Assembly (NCBI GenBank): GCA_025201705.1
Contig: MU617025.1
Coordinates: 1-26,480 of the forward strand
From: Dissophora ornata
Taxonomy: Eukaryota; Mortierellomycota; Mortierellomycetes; Mortierellales; Mortierellaceae
Length of the DNA stretch: 26,480 nt
Reading direction: 5' to 3'
How positions within the stretch are numbered: the first letter of the stretch is position 1; each line of letters begins with the position of its first letter. Below, one piece after another: positions 9,480 through 18,559 of this stretch. The notes below the pieces were generated by a model that worked only from the letters and a program-made list of their open reading frames with translations, did not search any database and was not told the origin of the DNA. The position numbers and the translations under genes were made by a program.

Positions 9480-11285
9480 TTATGTACATTCAGGGTCATC
9501 ATTTTTTTTTTTTTTTTTTGCTGTCGTTGAAGCCTTTGCCCGTCGACTGAACGAAGACGTTGATGCAGATCCAGAGCCGTAACCAGAGACATGGGCCATC
9601 GCCTTTGAGCTCGCAACATTAGCAACAGCGCGTCCCTTTTGGTCTGCGGTTGCTTGTTCAGTCGGTGGATGTGGGACTTCCTTGCCAAGCCGCGCTGTCA
9701 GGCGATGATGAACGATGAGGATACCATACATGACCGCAGACAGGAAGCCTGCGCAGAGTGCAAACACGTTGTCGGGCATCATTGCGCCCAAGACGGCAGT
9801 GCCTAGGAAGAAATACTCTGCATGGACAAGGAACCGCCAAAGTGCTTGAATCCACCCCTCCTGGCTTGGACCGTTCTCGTCCTCGCCTGTGTTCCTACCA
9901 TCGTTCCCGATCTGAGTAGAGCCTTGCGCTTCAGTCTTTTGTTCGGTAGTGGGCTCATGTAATGCAGTTGCAGTTTCGATCTCCTCTGTTTCTTGGTTTG
10001 CTCGTGCCTGTTGTATATTCGACCCGTTAGTCACCCCAGATGCTGAAGTTGTTGGGGCTGATGAGGTGGATGCGGGTAGTGAAAATACATGTGCATGCAT
10101 GCCGACTGGTCGAGGCTCATTGTTGATGTCGTAAACGTTAGTTTGGTGTCTCTGTTTTTGCTGCTCAGACGATGAGCCAGGAGCATTGGGCCCCAAGGAA
10201 GAGAGATCTTTGTCGGAGAGAGCCGTGGCCATCATCAACGTTACGGGTGTGACAGAAGAAGGCTCTTCCAGATCTGGGATGATTGATAGAGGTCGCGACC
10301 TGTATGGGCGATCCTCTAGTCCCTTCGGCTGCAATAGCAACGATCCGGAGAGAGGTGCCCTGGGCGTCAAAGGTGGAGAGCGCAGGCCTGAAGGAGGGGT
10401 TTGGTGTTGAGGCGACTCCAAAGAATCCTTTGGCGAACTAATACGTACTTGTTCTGCCAGGTCTGACAGAGTGGACGATGAATCAGGGGCCGTCGAGATC
10501 TTTTCTGGAGCCCAGACTTCCTTCTTGCGAACTGGGCCTTGAGGGTCGCCATTATCTCCTATCGCCGGCTCAGAATCTGCTGTTGCAGAGGGCTCAATAC
10601 CATGCAGATCCCCTTGCAGCCCCTCCCTCTCCGTCGAGACCACCGTCCCTGCGGCCTGGAACTTCTTTCTCAAAGATCTTACACCCATACTCAACTCCTC
10701 CAAGTCATCCGTCAGCCTCCTCTGTCTAGTTGCACCACCGTTCTCGAGGTAGGCCTCCGAAAGTCCCGGTTTACCTTGGATCCGCAACAGATGATCTTCG
10801 ACCATGTACATCCGCCTGGCTTTGCCCTGAAACGCCTGGGCCAGTTGCTGTGTCTGCATATGGAGGTCTTGCGCCTGTGCGTTAAACTTGCCCAGTCGTT
10901 TCGTGATCCGATCCAGTCGCGCCATGATCATGGCTTCCATGGCTGTACGGGCGGCCTCAGAGGCAGCACGCGGGCGAGTCGTAAACACGACACCGCCGCT
11001 CCTGCTCGAGCTCCTACTCCTGCCAGCAATGCTTTTTTGAAAGTTCTGAGCAGTGACGCCGCCGTTAATGGGCGCTGTCATAGGAGGAGGAGGAGGAGGA
11101 GGGGAGTTCAAGAACGAGGGTGGCGGGCATGACTTTGAGAAAAGTGAGCTAGCAGAGCGTGAGGTAGTGTTGACGGTGTGGATCTTGACCGGTTGATGTC
11201 GCTGCGCGCGGCGATGACTACCAATGCTGGCAGGGGGGATTGGGATGGCATTGATAGCGTTTTGTTCTGAAGCGGGGTCATACAT
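9480..11285 (-). CDS. Unrecognised protein with coiled-coil-like region and two C-terminal membrane segments
   Basis: Single-exon gene, 601 residues. The first ATG in the frame is at 11285 (CAATATGTATG context); an in-frame TGA lies further upstream. I do not recognise a family. Order of features: a disordered N-terminus with a run of eight prolines (about 62-69) and RSRSSSRS; a heptad-like, Leu/Met/Gln-rich stretch of roughly residues 112-212, including RLDRITKRLGKFNAQAQDLH and LEELSMGVRSLRKKF, likely coiled coil; a long Ser/Pro/Thr/Gln-rich linker; and two hydrophobic segments near 482-502 and 505-525 (FFLGTAVLGAMM; VFALCAGFLSAVMYGILIV). The last 75 residues are Ala/Ser-rich and end in five lysines and NDDPECT. 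The hairpin of two short membrane spans after a long cytosolic region suggests an ER or nuclear-envelope anchored scaffold; this is a guess. The lysines are encoded inside an 18-base homopolymer, so the last residues depend on its exact length. Confidence 0.8.
   Translation of the reverse strand: MYDPASEQNAINAIPIPPASIGSHRRAQRHQPVKIHTVNTTSRSASSLFSKSCPPPSFLNSPPPPPPPMTAPINGGVTAQNFQKSIAGRSRSSSRSGGVVFTTRPRAASEAARTAMEAMIMARLDRITKRLGKFNAQAQDLHMQTQQLAQAFQGKARRMYMVEDHLLRIQGKPGLSEAYLENGGATRQRRLTDDLEELSMGVRSLRKKFQAAGTVVSTEREGLQGDLHGIEPSATADSEPAIGDNGDPQGPVRKKEVWAPEKISTAPDSSSTLSDLAEQVRISSPKDSLESPQHQTPPSGLRSPPLTPRAPLSGSLLLQPKGLEDRPYRSRPLSIIPDLEEPSSVTPVTLMMATALSDKDLSSLGPNAPGSSSEQQKQRHQTNVYDINNEPRPVGMHAHVFSLPASTSSAPTTSASGVTNGSNIQQARANQETEEIETATALHEPTTEQKTEAQGSTQIGNDGRNTGEDENGPSQEGWIQALWRFLVHAEYFFLGTAVLGAMMPDNVFALCAGFLSAVMYGILIVHHRLTARLGKEVPHPPTEQATADQKGRAVANVASSKAMAHVSGYGSGSASTSSFSRRAKASTTAKKKKKNDDPECT
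9504..9521 (+). repeat. T(18) homopolymer inside a coding region
   Basis: Eighteen consecutive T on the plus strand code for Lys5 and flanking bases on the minus strand, close to the stop codon of the two-TM protein. A one-base length error or polymorphism would swap only the last few residues. Confidence 0.85.
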
Positions 11286-12515
11286 ATTGTAGTGATGCCG
11301 AGAATCCAAGTCGGCGTCGTTCGTCGTAAAGTTAGGATATGTGGGACGGGTTGTTGTTCAAAAAAAATTCCGTTCTTCAAAGAATGGTTGACTAAGAAAG
11401 AAAACGTGGAAGGGATCGTGAAAAAGAAAGGAGCGAAGAGAAGAGGAGGGTGAGAGGAGTGAATGGACGTGAGGCTGTTAGAGGGGGGTAAGGTTGTTAA
11501 AATGTCATGAAGTTTGAGTAGAGTGAAAACGAAGAAAAAGAAAGAAGACAAGAAAAAAAGCGAGAAGTTCAGCAGATCATAAGAGGCATGTCGTTGTACG
11601 AGAGCAGCTGAGCATGAGGGAGGCGTCAGGGCGTAAGAGATGGCGAACACAACGCCAAACACAAAGGAGCAATTGGGACGGCCAAAAATGCGTGGAGCAG
11701 TGGGGCTAGGTGCTCGAGGCAATGTATCAATGCGGCCGAGCTGCAGGGGGGCAATTGACAAAGAAGCGTGTGTTTGAGGATAGGAAAAGGTAGGGGTGCA
11801 ATTGCTTCAAGAGGGGTACATGGTGTGGCCCTCGGACAGCCGGCACGCGGAGACGAGAGTTGCGCCGGGGGGAAGAGGGTGAGAGGTAGCTTCTCGATGA
11901 GATGAGGGATGGTGGTTAATCCACTGATTGAGGAGAAATGTCAACCGCAGGCGAACTCACAAAATGGACTCACAGGCAGCCAACCTTAAATTAGCGGGTG
12001 GTAGTCGCCCACGCAGGTTCAAGATCTTCATCAAGCATTGCTGGTGTGGACCATTTGCACTTCTTATTTGACAGTGTTACAGTACATAGGGGCAACACCT
12101 GCATCTTTTTTGAAGGATGACAAACGGATAATAGCTGTCAGCTGCAGCATTATTCCACATACAAACAAGATGCCCGAAGTGTAGCGAGGACGAAAACACA
12201 CCCGAGGCACGGTGATAACTGATGGAGCTCAATGCTAAATACCCAAAACTCCTTGCAACACCAGCATAAAACATTGTCGTCAAAGCTTTGTATTTACTGA
12301 GTAAGGCTGCTACAACGAATGTCCAATATGAACCGGAGTGTCGGCACAATTATCCATGGCTAGTAATCACTGCACTATCATATGTCCAGGATGTCAGGCA
12401 TGGCTTTCTGGCGAATCGCAGCATGTGTAAAATCCAGTCCTGGTGGCGTCAACGATTCGATAAAACCCAAAACAGTGACTGAGTTCAGACTTTCAAACAC
12501 TTTACTTTTCAACTC
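11286..12515. other. Divergent intergenic region
   Basis: It lies between the starts of two divergent genes. The 500 bases beside the two-TM gene are purine-rich on the plus strand (pyrimidine-rich leader of the minus-strand gene), which explains a 217-codon open frame there that carries no recognisable motif. The right part holds no gene I can support. A shared promoter is possible but no specific element was identified. Confidence 0.4.
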
Positions 12516-13568
12516 ATGGACTCAACCATATCACACCAGGAGCCTCGGCCATCAGAGCAGGCCTCGGACGACGACGGCTTCGAGGATAGCAACGCTAACA
12601 GTTCAAACAGTAGTGACACTCAACAGGATGGCTCGGTTGCACACATTAAGCCTGAATTCTATGACATCGAGACCGCCACCTACTATCCTTCAACCGGCAT
12701 CCGTCCAGTCCGCGACTCATACAATATAGTGTCTCTTATGGATCCCAAGCATTCAACGACCCCTAGAAAGTTGCTTGTCATCCTGGACCTGAATGGCACT
12801 CTATTTTACAAGGAGGATAGCCCAAAAAAAACGATCCACGCTCGCCCTCACCTATCTCCGTTTCTCAAATTCTTGTTCAAACATTGCCGGGTCATGATCT
12901 GGTCCAGCGCACGACCCAGCAGCGTAGAGAATGCAGTGAAAGTTCTTGGTGGGAGAGTTGATGAAATCGACCGAGTCTGGAGCCGTGCGAACTTCAAACT
13001 CAGTGAGGTCGACTATCACCGAAAGGTCTTAACGCTCAAGGACCTGGAGGTTGTCTGGAAAGCGATTGGGACTGAGCGACTGACTGCCTCGTTCGAAGAC
13101 CGGCAAGATGGTGGACGTTGCGGAATCTACAACCAGACGAACACAGTACTCATCGATGACTCTCCACACAAGTCGCAACTTCAACCCTACAATTGCATCG
13201 TGCTGCCGAAATTTAACCGAGAGCGGGCCTTCAGTGGAGACGACAGCGAGCTTTTAAAAGTCAAGTGTTATCTGCGGCAGCTGATGACGCAATATAATGT
13301 GAGTGCGTATATCCGGCGACATCCCTTTGATTCTGAACAGACCTCGGATGTCTTTAAAGAAGACCTTAAGATCCAGATAAACAGAAAGCAAAAGAAACAG
13401 CTTCAGAAGGCGAGAAAGAAGGCGAAAAAACAGGAGGATCAGGCAATTGCCAAAGCATCACTCCAGGCAGAGGCATTACCACAGACATCTCAAAAACTGG
13501 TACAGGTTGCGCAACCATCGGTTTCGCAGGCACCATCTACGGCAGAGGTCCCTCCATCACCGATTTAG
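12516..13568 (+). CDS. FCP1-homology (NLI-interacting-factor-like) HAD phosphatase-like protein
   Basis: Single-exon gene, 350 residues. The first 80 residues are acidic and Ser-rich. The FCP1-homology HAD domain spans about 83-268: motif I LLVILDLNGTLFY (D91, N93, T95), motif II VMIWSSARP (S130), a KVLTLKDLEVVW segment with the likely motif III lysine, and motif IV TNTVLIDDSPHKS (D214-D215). The family dephosphorylates serine in proteins such as the RNA polymerase II C-terminal domain. In the classic members motif I is DxDxT; here the second Asp is Asn (N93), which would remove the usual general acid. I recall a fungal subgroup with DLNGTL, so this may be a subfamily trait. The C-terminus (about 280-312) is strongly basic (QKKQLQKARKKAKKQ), which fits a nuclear or nucleolar location, and ends in a Gln/Pro-rich tail. 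The start ATG is the first in frame and is followed by a plausible N-terminus. Confidence 0.85.
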   Translation: MDSTISHQEPRPSEQASDDDGFEDSNANSSNSSDTQQDGSVAHIKPEFYDIETATYYPSTGIRPVRDSYNIVSLMDPKHSTTPRKLLVILDLNGTLFYKEDSPKKTIHARPHLSPFLKFLFKHCRVMIWSSARPSSVENAVKVLGGRVDEIDRVWSRANFKLSEVDYHRKVLTLKDLEVVWKAIGTERLTASFEDRQDGGRCGIYNQTNTVLIDDSPHKSQLQPYNCIVLPKFNRERAFSGDDSELLKVKCYLRQLMTQYNVSAYIRRHPFDSEQTSDVFKEDLKIQINRKQKKQLQKARKKAKKQEDQAIAKASLQAEALPQTSQKLVQVAQPSVSQAPSTAEVPPSPI

Positions 13569-14222
13569 CAGACAGTGCGGCTTTAATGCACCGTACATCA
13601 GTAGCAGCAAGTCCGCCTTGCTGGCCAGCGAAAAGACATCTGTAGAATTCGGACAGCTAGTTGGAAACACTAGCGTAGAGGCGGCACACAACTCGCCCAA
13701 GCTTTTGTATATCAGTCTTTTCTAAATACTTCTACACACTCTTCGACCCTTCTTCATTGCAGCTCTTTGTTGTTTTCGACAAATAAACGAAGCTGTTGCA
13801 ACTGTACCTGTCCTTGATGACTATTCATCCGGATTTACAACAACTCCGTTTTTGTATACAAAGAACACATATTTTTTTTAGAGCACGGGTAGCGGGAGAA
13901 TATATCAGAAAGGACGAAAGAGAAGGGGGGGGGGGAAGAGCAGCAGGGTCGGGACAGCTTTAGACCCGTCGTTGGGACAGTGGAACGACAGCTGTAAGGC
14001 TGTTCCGCCCACTCTCTCGCAGCGGACCATCCGCATCTCTTCAGGGCACAGCTTGTGTTTCTCCTGCGGGGACGGTCACAGCAGAACACGGCTTGGGAAA
14101 TGACGACAATGCCGCGGACGCGGTCGACTTCTGCGCTTTTTTGACCAACACGCAACAGCCGCTCTTCTCCTCAACAATCCACTCATTCCTCACACTCATC
14201 CACGCATCACCCACTCCCAGTC
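13569..14222. other. Intergenic region: 3' flank of phosphatase gene and promoter of PEP4-type gene
   Basis: AATAAA at 13782-13787 is a good polyadenylation signal for the upstream gene. A run of 11 G lies near 13925-13935. The final 60 bases before the PEP4 ATG are C/T/A-rich with repeated CACTC/CATC, a typical leader. No further gene recognised. Confidence 0.45.
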
Positions 14223-16005
14223 ATGAAGACCACCTTCCTCGTCGCCGGACTCCTGTCCTTGGCCGTCGCCTCCCAGGCTGAAATGACTCGGTAAATAAAC
14301 CAGACACGACTCTCGCTCTCTCCCAGCGAGCTCTTGGCGTCATAAACGCCATGCGCCACGCCCATGTCTGGGGTTGCCGCCGACATGAATCGCTCATTGC
14401 TAATGGCTCATGTCTACTTCCCCATAATAATGGCTGTTGTCAAATTAGCATCCAGCTCAAGAAGGCTGACCTGACTCCCGCAGAGACGCTCCAGGCCTAC
14501 GCCGAGACCGGCTCCTACATGGCCCAGAAGTACTTTGGTTCGCGCTCTCGCAAGATGAAGGCCGACCAGGCCAACCAGATCTTCGGCCTCGATGCTCAGG
14601 GCAAGCCTTCATATGGAGTTCCCCTCTCGAACTACATGAACGCCCAGGTGAGAAGGCTAGAATGAATGACCTTCTGTGGGGGGAAATGCAACGGTTCACG
14701 CAGCCCGAAAACGCGCCCCCCGCCCTGCCCCTTTTTTTGTTCCTCTTATTTTCCCACTGGCGTGTGCCTCTGTTGTTGTCCCGTCCAGCTTCAGGCACCC
14801 GTTACTCCTGGAACACCGTTGGCTGGAGCAAAATAGCTTGGTCCAACAAATAGACGCCCTTCATTCTTTACTTCGATGCCTCCCCTCCCTTGAGAGGAGC
14901 TCGCATTTGTCTCTGCCCAAAGGGGTCTTGCATGATGTCTGTGTGTCGTCATCCAGCAATCACTGCCTGGTCACTCTGGGACATCCGGTCGTCAGTCCCT
15001 ACTCTTTGCTTACGCAATGCAATTGCCGCCGGCTAACCCGCTGTCATTTTGGTTTCTTTCGTGTAGTACTACGGTGACATTGCCATCGGATCACCCCCAC
15101 AGACATTCTCCGTTGTTTTCGACACTGGCTCTTCCAACCTCTGGGTTCCTTCGACCCACTGCAACTCGATTGCCTGCTTCCTCCACCGTCGCTTTGACTC
15201 GAACAAGTCCTCGACCTTCAAGGCTAACGGCACCGAGTTTGGCATCCAGTACGGCTCTGGATCGCTCGAGGGCATCATCAGCAACGATAATGTCGAGATT
15301 GGTGGTATTGTGATCAAGAGCCAGGACTTTGGTGAATCCGTCAAGGAACCTGGTCTTGCCTTCGCCTTTGGCAAGTTTGACGGCATCTTGGGTCTCGGTT
15401 ATGACACCATCTCCGCCTTGAGCGTCGTTCCTCCATTTTACAGCATTGTCAACCAAAACTTGGTCGACGAGCCCGTCTTTGCCTTCTACCTCGGCGAGGC
15501 TGAAGGCAGCATCGGTGGTCAGATGACCCTCGGAGGTGTTGACACCAACCACTTCGAGGGCGAACTTGAGTGGCACGACGTCCGCCGCAAGGGCTACTGG
15601 GAGATTAACATGAAAAAGATCAGACTGGGCGACGAGACCGTTGAGCTTGACGCTGGTGCTGTCATCGACACCGGCTCGTCCTTGATCGTGTTGGAGACTT
15701 CTCTCTCAGATATGATCAACAAGCAGATTGGTGCGGTCAAGAACTATTCTGGTCAGTACACCGTCGACTGCGCCACGGTCCCTAACCTTCCCGAGTTCGC
15801 ATTCTACTTCAACAAGAAGGAGTACACGCTCCAGGGATCAGACTATATCCTCAATGCTGGAGGCAACTGCATCTCAGGTTTCATGGGCATGGACTTCCCT
15901 GAGCAGCTTGGTAACCTCTGGATTGTTGGTGATGTCTTCTTGCGCAAGTACTACAGCGTCTACGATCTTGGCAACGACCGCGTCGGCTTTGCCCTGGCCA
16001 AGTAA
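14223..16005 (+). CDS. PEP4: Vacuolar aspartic protease (proteinase A, saccharopepsin type)
   Basis: Three exons (14223-14290, 14449-14647, 15067-16005) with introns of 158 and 419 nt give 401 residues, close to yeast Pep4 (405). Order: signal peptide (residues 1-19, MKTTFLVAGLLSLAVASQA); a propeptide opening with IQLKKADLTPAETLQAYAE and LSNYMNAQYYGDIAIGSPPQ at the pro/mature junction; catalytic D108-T-G-S-S-N-L-W; disulfide loop HCNSIAC; flap IQYGSGSLEG; second catalytic D290-T-G-S-S; C-terminal GFMGMDFPEQLGNLWIVGD and VGFALAK. The LSNYMNAQYY junction and the VGFALAK end are typical of the vacuolar enzyme, which activates other vacuolar hydrolases and degrades protein during starvation. N-glycosylation sequons include NKS, NGT and NYS. 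All key residues are intact. The second intron is unusually long for this window. The 3' end converges on the amino acid permease gene. Confidence 0.94.
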
Positions 16006-16487
16006 AGAGATATCTTGGCCCTTTCGCCATGGCACAACCATCCCTGTACACTAGAAGAGATTGCGTTGCGAAGCTGCGGTTCATGAAAACGACCACCCTC
16101 ACACAGACAGTTTTTTACATGTCTCCTGTCTATAACCTTTTACATATAGTTTTATTTACGCTTCATTTATTTTATTAAAACTGCCCTGGAAAAAAAATAA
16201 AAAAAAAAGAGCACGGCAAACAATGCTCAACTTGGTCATGCAGGTGCACATGACCACACAATGATCTCATTGCATAAACTGCATAAACTGCAGCCTAGAA
16301 CTTCACTTGGAACAAGCATATCTTTCATCCTGATTAAACTTGACATTCAAAAAAAAAAACTTGGTTCAAGCATATAGTTGTTTGGTATACAGATGTTTCT
16401 TTCCTGGTTTATTAAGTTGCTAGCAATACATGAGCGGATAGATGGAACATGCCTCCAGATGAAGACTGGATGCGGCAGTTGCGTCTT
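16006..16487. other. Convergent 3' flanks of PEP4-type and permease genes
   Basis: AT-rich, with TTTATTTTATTAAA and A-runs near 16165-16208 and 16349-16358, and a short direct repeat GCATAAACT/GCATAAACT near 16272-16289. It serves as terminator and polyadenylation space for both genes. No gene is seen. Confidence 0.5.
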
Positions 16488-18329
16488 TTAGACGAGGAAG
16501 GAGATGATCCTCTTCCAGAGAGGATGAGGAGCGGTCATGTCCTTCTTGTCGCTCTCGGTGGGGATGAAGCGGCCGGTGTCGAGATCGGCATCCTCTGCCC
16601 TGACCATCTTGGTCTTCTTGACATACTTGAATCCGACGAACAAGACGAGAGAGAAGGCCCAAGGGAACCAGGCGCCCAAAAGGCCCTGAGCGTAAGAGTC
16701 GCGTGCCTGATTGTAGGCTGTGACCTCAGCGGCCGTGGCACCGGCTCCGGGGTTCTGGGGTGGGTTGATGACCGAGAGGTAGCAGGTGGCGATGATGCAG
16801 CCAACTCCGATGATGGTAGCCAAGATGTTACCATAGGGGTATCCCCAGGAGACATAGGGAAGATCGTTGACGGCACGGCCCTGCTTCTTCCAGCAGTAAC
16901 GGAAGCGGAAGTGGAGGAGCAAAATCAAGATCCAGGACTGGAAGATAATGGAACCGATGATGGAGACAAGCCAATTGAAGACGACACCAGAGCCGACGAA
17001 GATGGTGATCAAGGACAAGCAAGCGAAGGCAGTGACGATAGCCAGGGCGTAGACAGGGACACCACGGGAGTTGGTGTAGCCGATCCTCTCGGGGGCCCAG
17101 CCGTTTCGGGAGAGCGAGAGCAACATGCGAGTGGAGACGTAGAAATCCGAGTTGGTGGCAGAGAACACAGAGGTGAAGACGACAGCGTTCATGTAGTTGG
17201 CAGCAGCGTTAATACCGGCCTTGGCAAAGACGATGGTGAAGGGAGCGTTGGCAGCGGAACCATTGGAGTTAACCAACAGAGGATCGTCGACCCTAATAAT
17301 CGAGCCCAGGAGGAAAATCGAGACGATGTAGAAGAAAGCAATGCGGAGCAAGACAGTGTTGACGGCCTTGGGGACGTGCTTGTGGGGGTTGCGAGACTCG
17401 GCAGCAGTAACTCCGGTCAACTCAGTACCACCATAGGCGTAACCGACCGAGACCAAAGTGGTGATGAAGCCGAGGAAACCACCGTTGAAGGGAGCGCCTT
17501 GGACGTGCCAGGCATCCATGCCGTACTTGACATTTCCGAGGACACCAGCATCGACCAGGATACCGCAAATGATGAACATGATGATGGTCAGGACCTTCAA
17601 GATTGAGAACCAGTACTCCAGCTCACCATAAGCCTTGACACCAGCCATGTTGATGAAGACCATGACGATGATAATGATGAGAGGAACAATCCAAGATGGG
17701 AACTTGGAGTCGGCTGGCAACCAGTAATCAATAATGATAGCTGAGGCCGACAACTCGGCGGGAATGGTCAAGGCCCAGTTGATGAAGTACATCCAAGTCA
17801 TCTGGAACGAGAAAGCCTCGTCAAAGACACGGGCACCCCAGGCGTTGAAGGCACCGGGCAAGGGCAAGAGGGTGGCAACCTCTCCAATAGCCTGGCACAC
17901 AAACACCAACCACAAGCCGACAATACCGTAAGCCAACACTAAACGTCGTTATCAGCAAAAGGAAAAAAGAGAAAGCGAGAAAATAAAGGGATAAAGGGTC
18001 AGTTCTTGAACGCTCGAGTCCGGACAAAAATAACGAGGCTGTGTTTGTCGAGGGGGTGGGTGTTTTTTTTTCGTTACAAAAGACAAAGTGTGGTGTTGAA
18101 GGGACTTACAGGCACCACCAGGTCCAGCTGTTGCAATAGTGCTTCCGGAGGTCAAGAAAAGACCAGTACCGATTGTTCCGGAGACGGCAATCATAACCAT
18201 GTGTCGGAGACGGAGGTCGCGCTTCAGACCCCGTTGTTCTTCGGCGACGACGCCCTGTTCACCGACGTCTTCCATATGGTCGATCTCATATTTCTCGTGC
18301 GTCATGTCGTGATCTTCGTACTTTGACAT
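16488..18329 (-). CDS. Amino acid permease, fungal YAT family (GAP1/AGP-like)
   Basis: Two exons (18329-18110 and 17938-16488) with a 171-nt GT-AG intron in matching phase give 556 residues, a normal length. The 40-residue N-terminus is acidic and hydrophilic (cytosolic). The amino acid permease signature follows: HMVMIAVSGTIGTGLFLTSG, then ATAGPGGALLAYGIVGLW, with the intron falling in GGA/LLAY. About 12 hydrophobic segments follow, including VFVCQAIGEVATLLPLPGAF, SWIVPLIIIIVMVFINMAGV, TIIMFIICGILVDAGVLG, and the conserved GGTELTGVTAAESRNPHKHV and SVFSATNSDFYVSTRMLLSL. The protein imports amino acids across the plasma membrane by proton symport. Substrate range cannot be read from sequence. 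The C-tail has several Lys, as expected for ubiquitin-controlled permeases. A TATA-like element lies about 220 bases upstream. Confidence 0.94.
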
Positions 18330-18388
18330 GCTTTCTAGTTCTATGGCTATGCCTTGCGAATGTGTCTATTCGGAAATGAAGTGGACGA

Positions 18389-18433
18389 GGAGTGAAGGAG
18401 TGAAAGAGTGAGGGAGTGAGGGAGTGAGGGAGG
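18389..18433 (-). repeat. Tandem octamer (GTGAGGGA-type) in the permease leader
   Basis: On the plus strand the unit GAGTGAGG/GAGTGAAG repeats about five times with an eight-base period. On the permease strand this is a CCCTCACT-type pyrimidine tract 60-105 bases before the ATG. It is probably in the 5' untranslated region or core promoter. Confidence 0.7.
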
Positions 18434-18549
18434 AGGGTCGGGGTGCAAGGGTCGAGATTGTGAGGTGGGTATGGATTTGTAGAGTGGCACAAAGTCGAGA
18501 GGAAAAGAGAAGAGGGGAAAAGAAAAGGAAGAAGCGGATGAATGTAAGG

Positions 18550-18559
18550 TATAAATATA
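18550..18559 (-). promoter_or_regulatory. Possible TATA box of the permease gene
   Basis: TATATTTATA on the minus strand, about 220 bases before the permease ATG. Sequence and distance fit a fungal core promoter, but no transcript start is known. Confidence 0.4.

Noticed and set aside
10539..11132. 197-codon plus-strand open frame
   Set aside because: Antisense shadow of the two-TM protein. The poly-Arg at its end is the reverse of the poly-Pro codons.
11108..11761. 217-codon minus-strand open frame upstream of the two-TM protein
   Set aside because: Its pyrimidine-rich content (Phe/Ser/Leu/Pro) is typical of a fungal leader. It overlaps the start of the two-TM gene in another frame and has no motif.
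3583..16005. The two pepsin genes as a recent tandem duplication
   Set aside because: They are 10 kb apart, and their propeptides, intron positions and C-termini differ; one is of secreted type and one vacuolar.
16449..17606. 385-codon open frame on the plus strand, antisense to the permease
   Set aside because: It runs opposite the well-supported permease exon, is very Asp/Gly/Glu-rich with no motifs, and is explained by the codon bias of the gene on the other strand.
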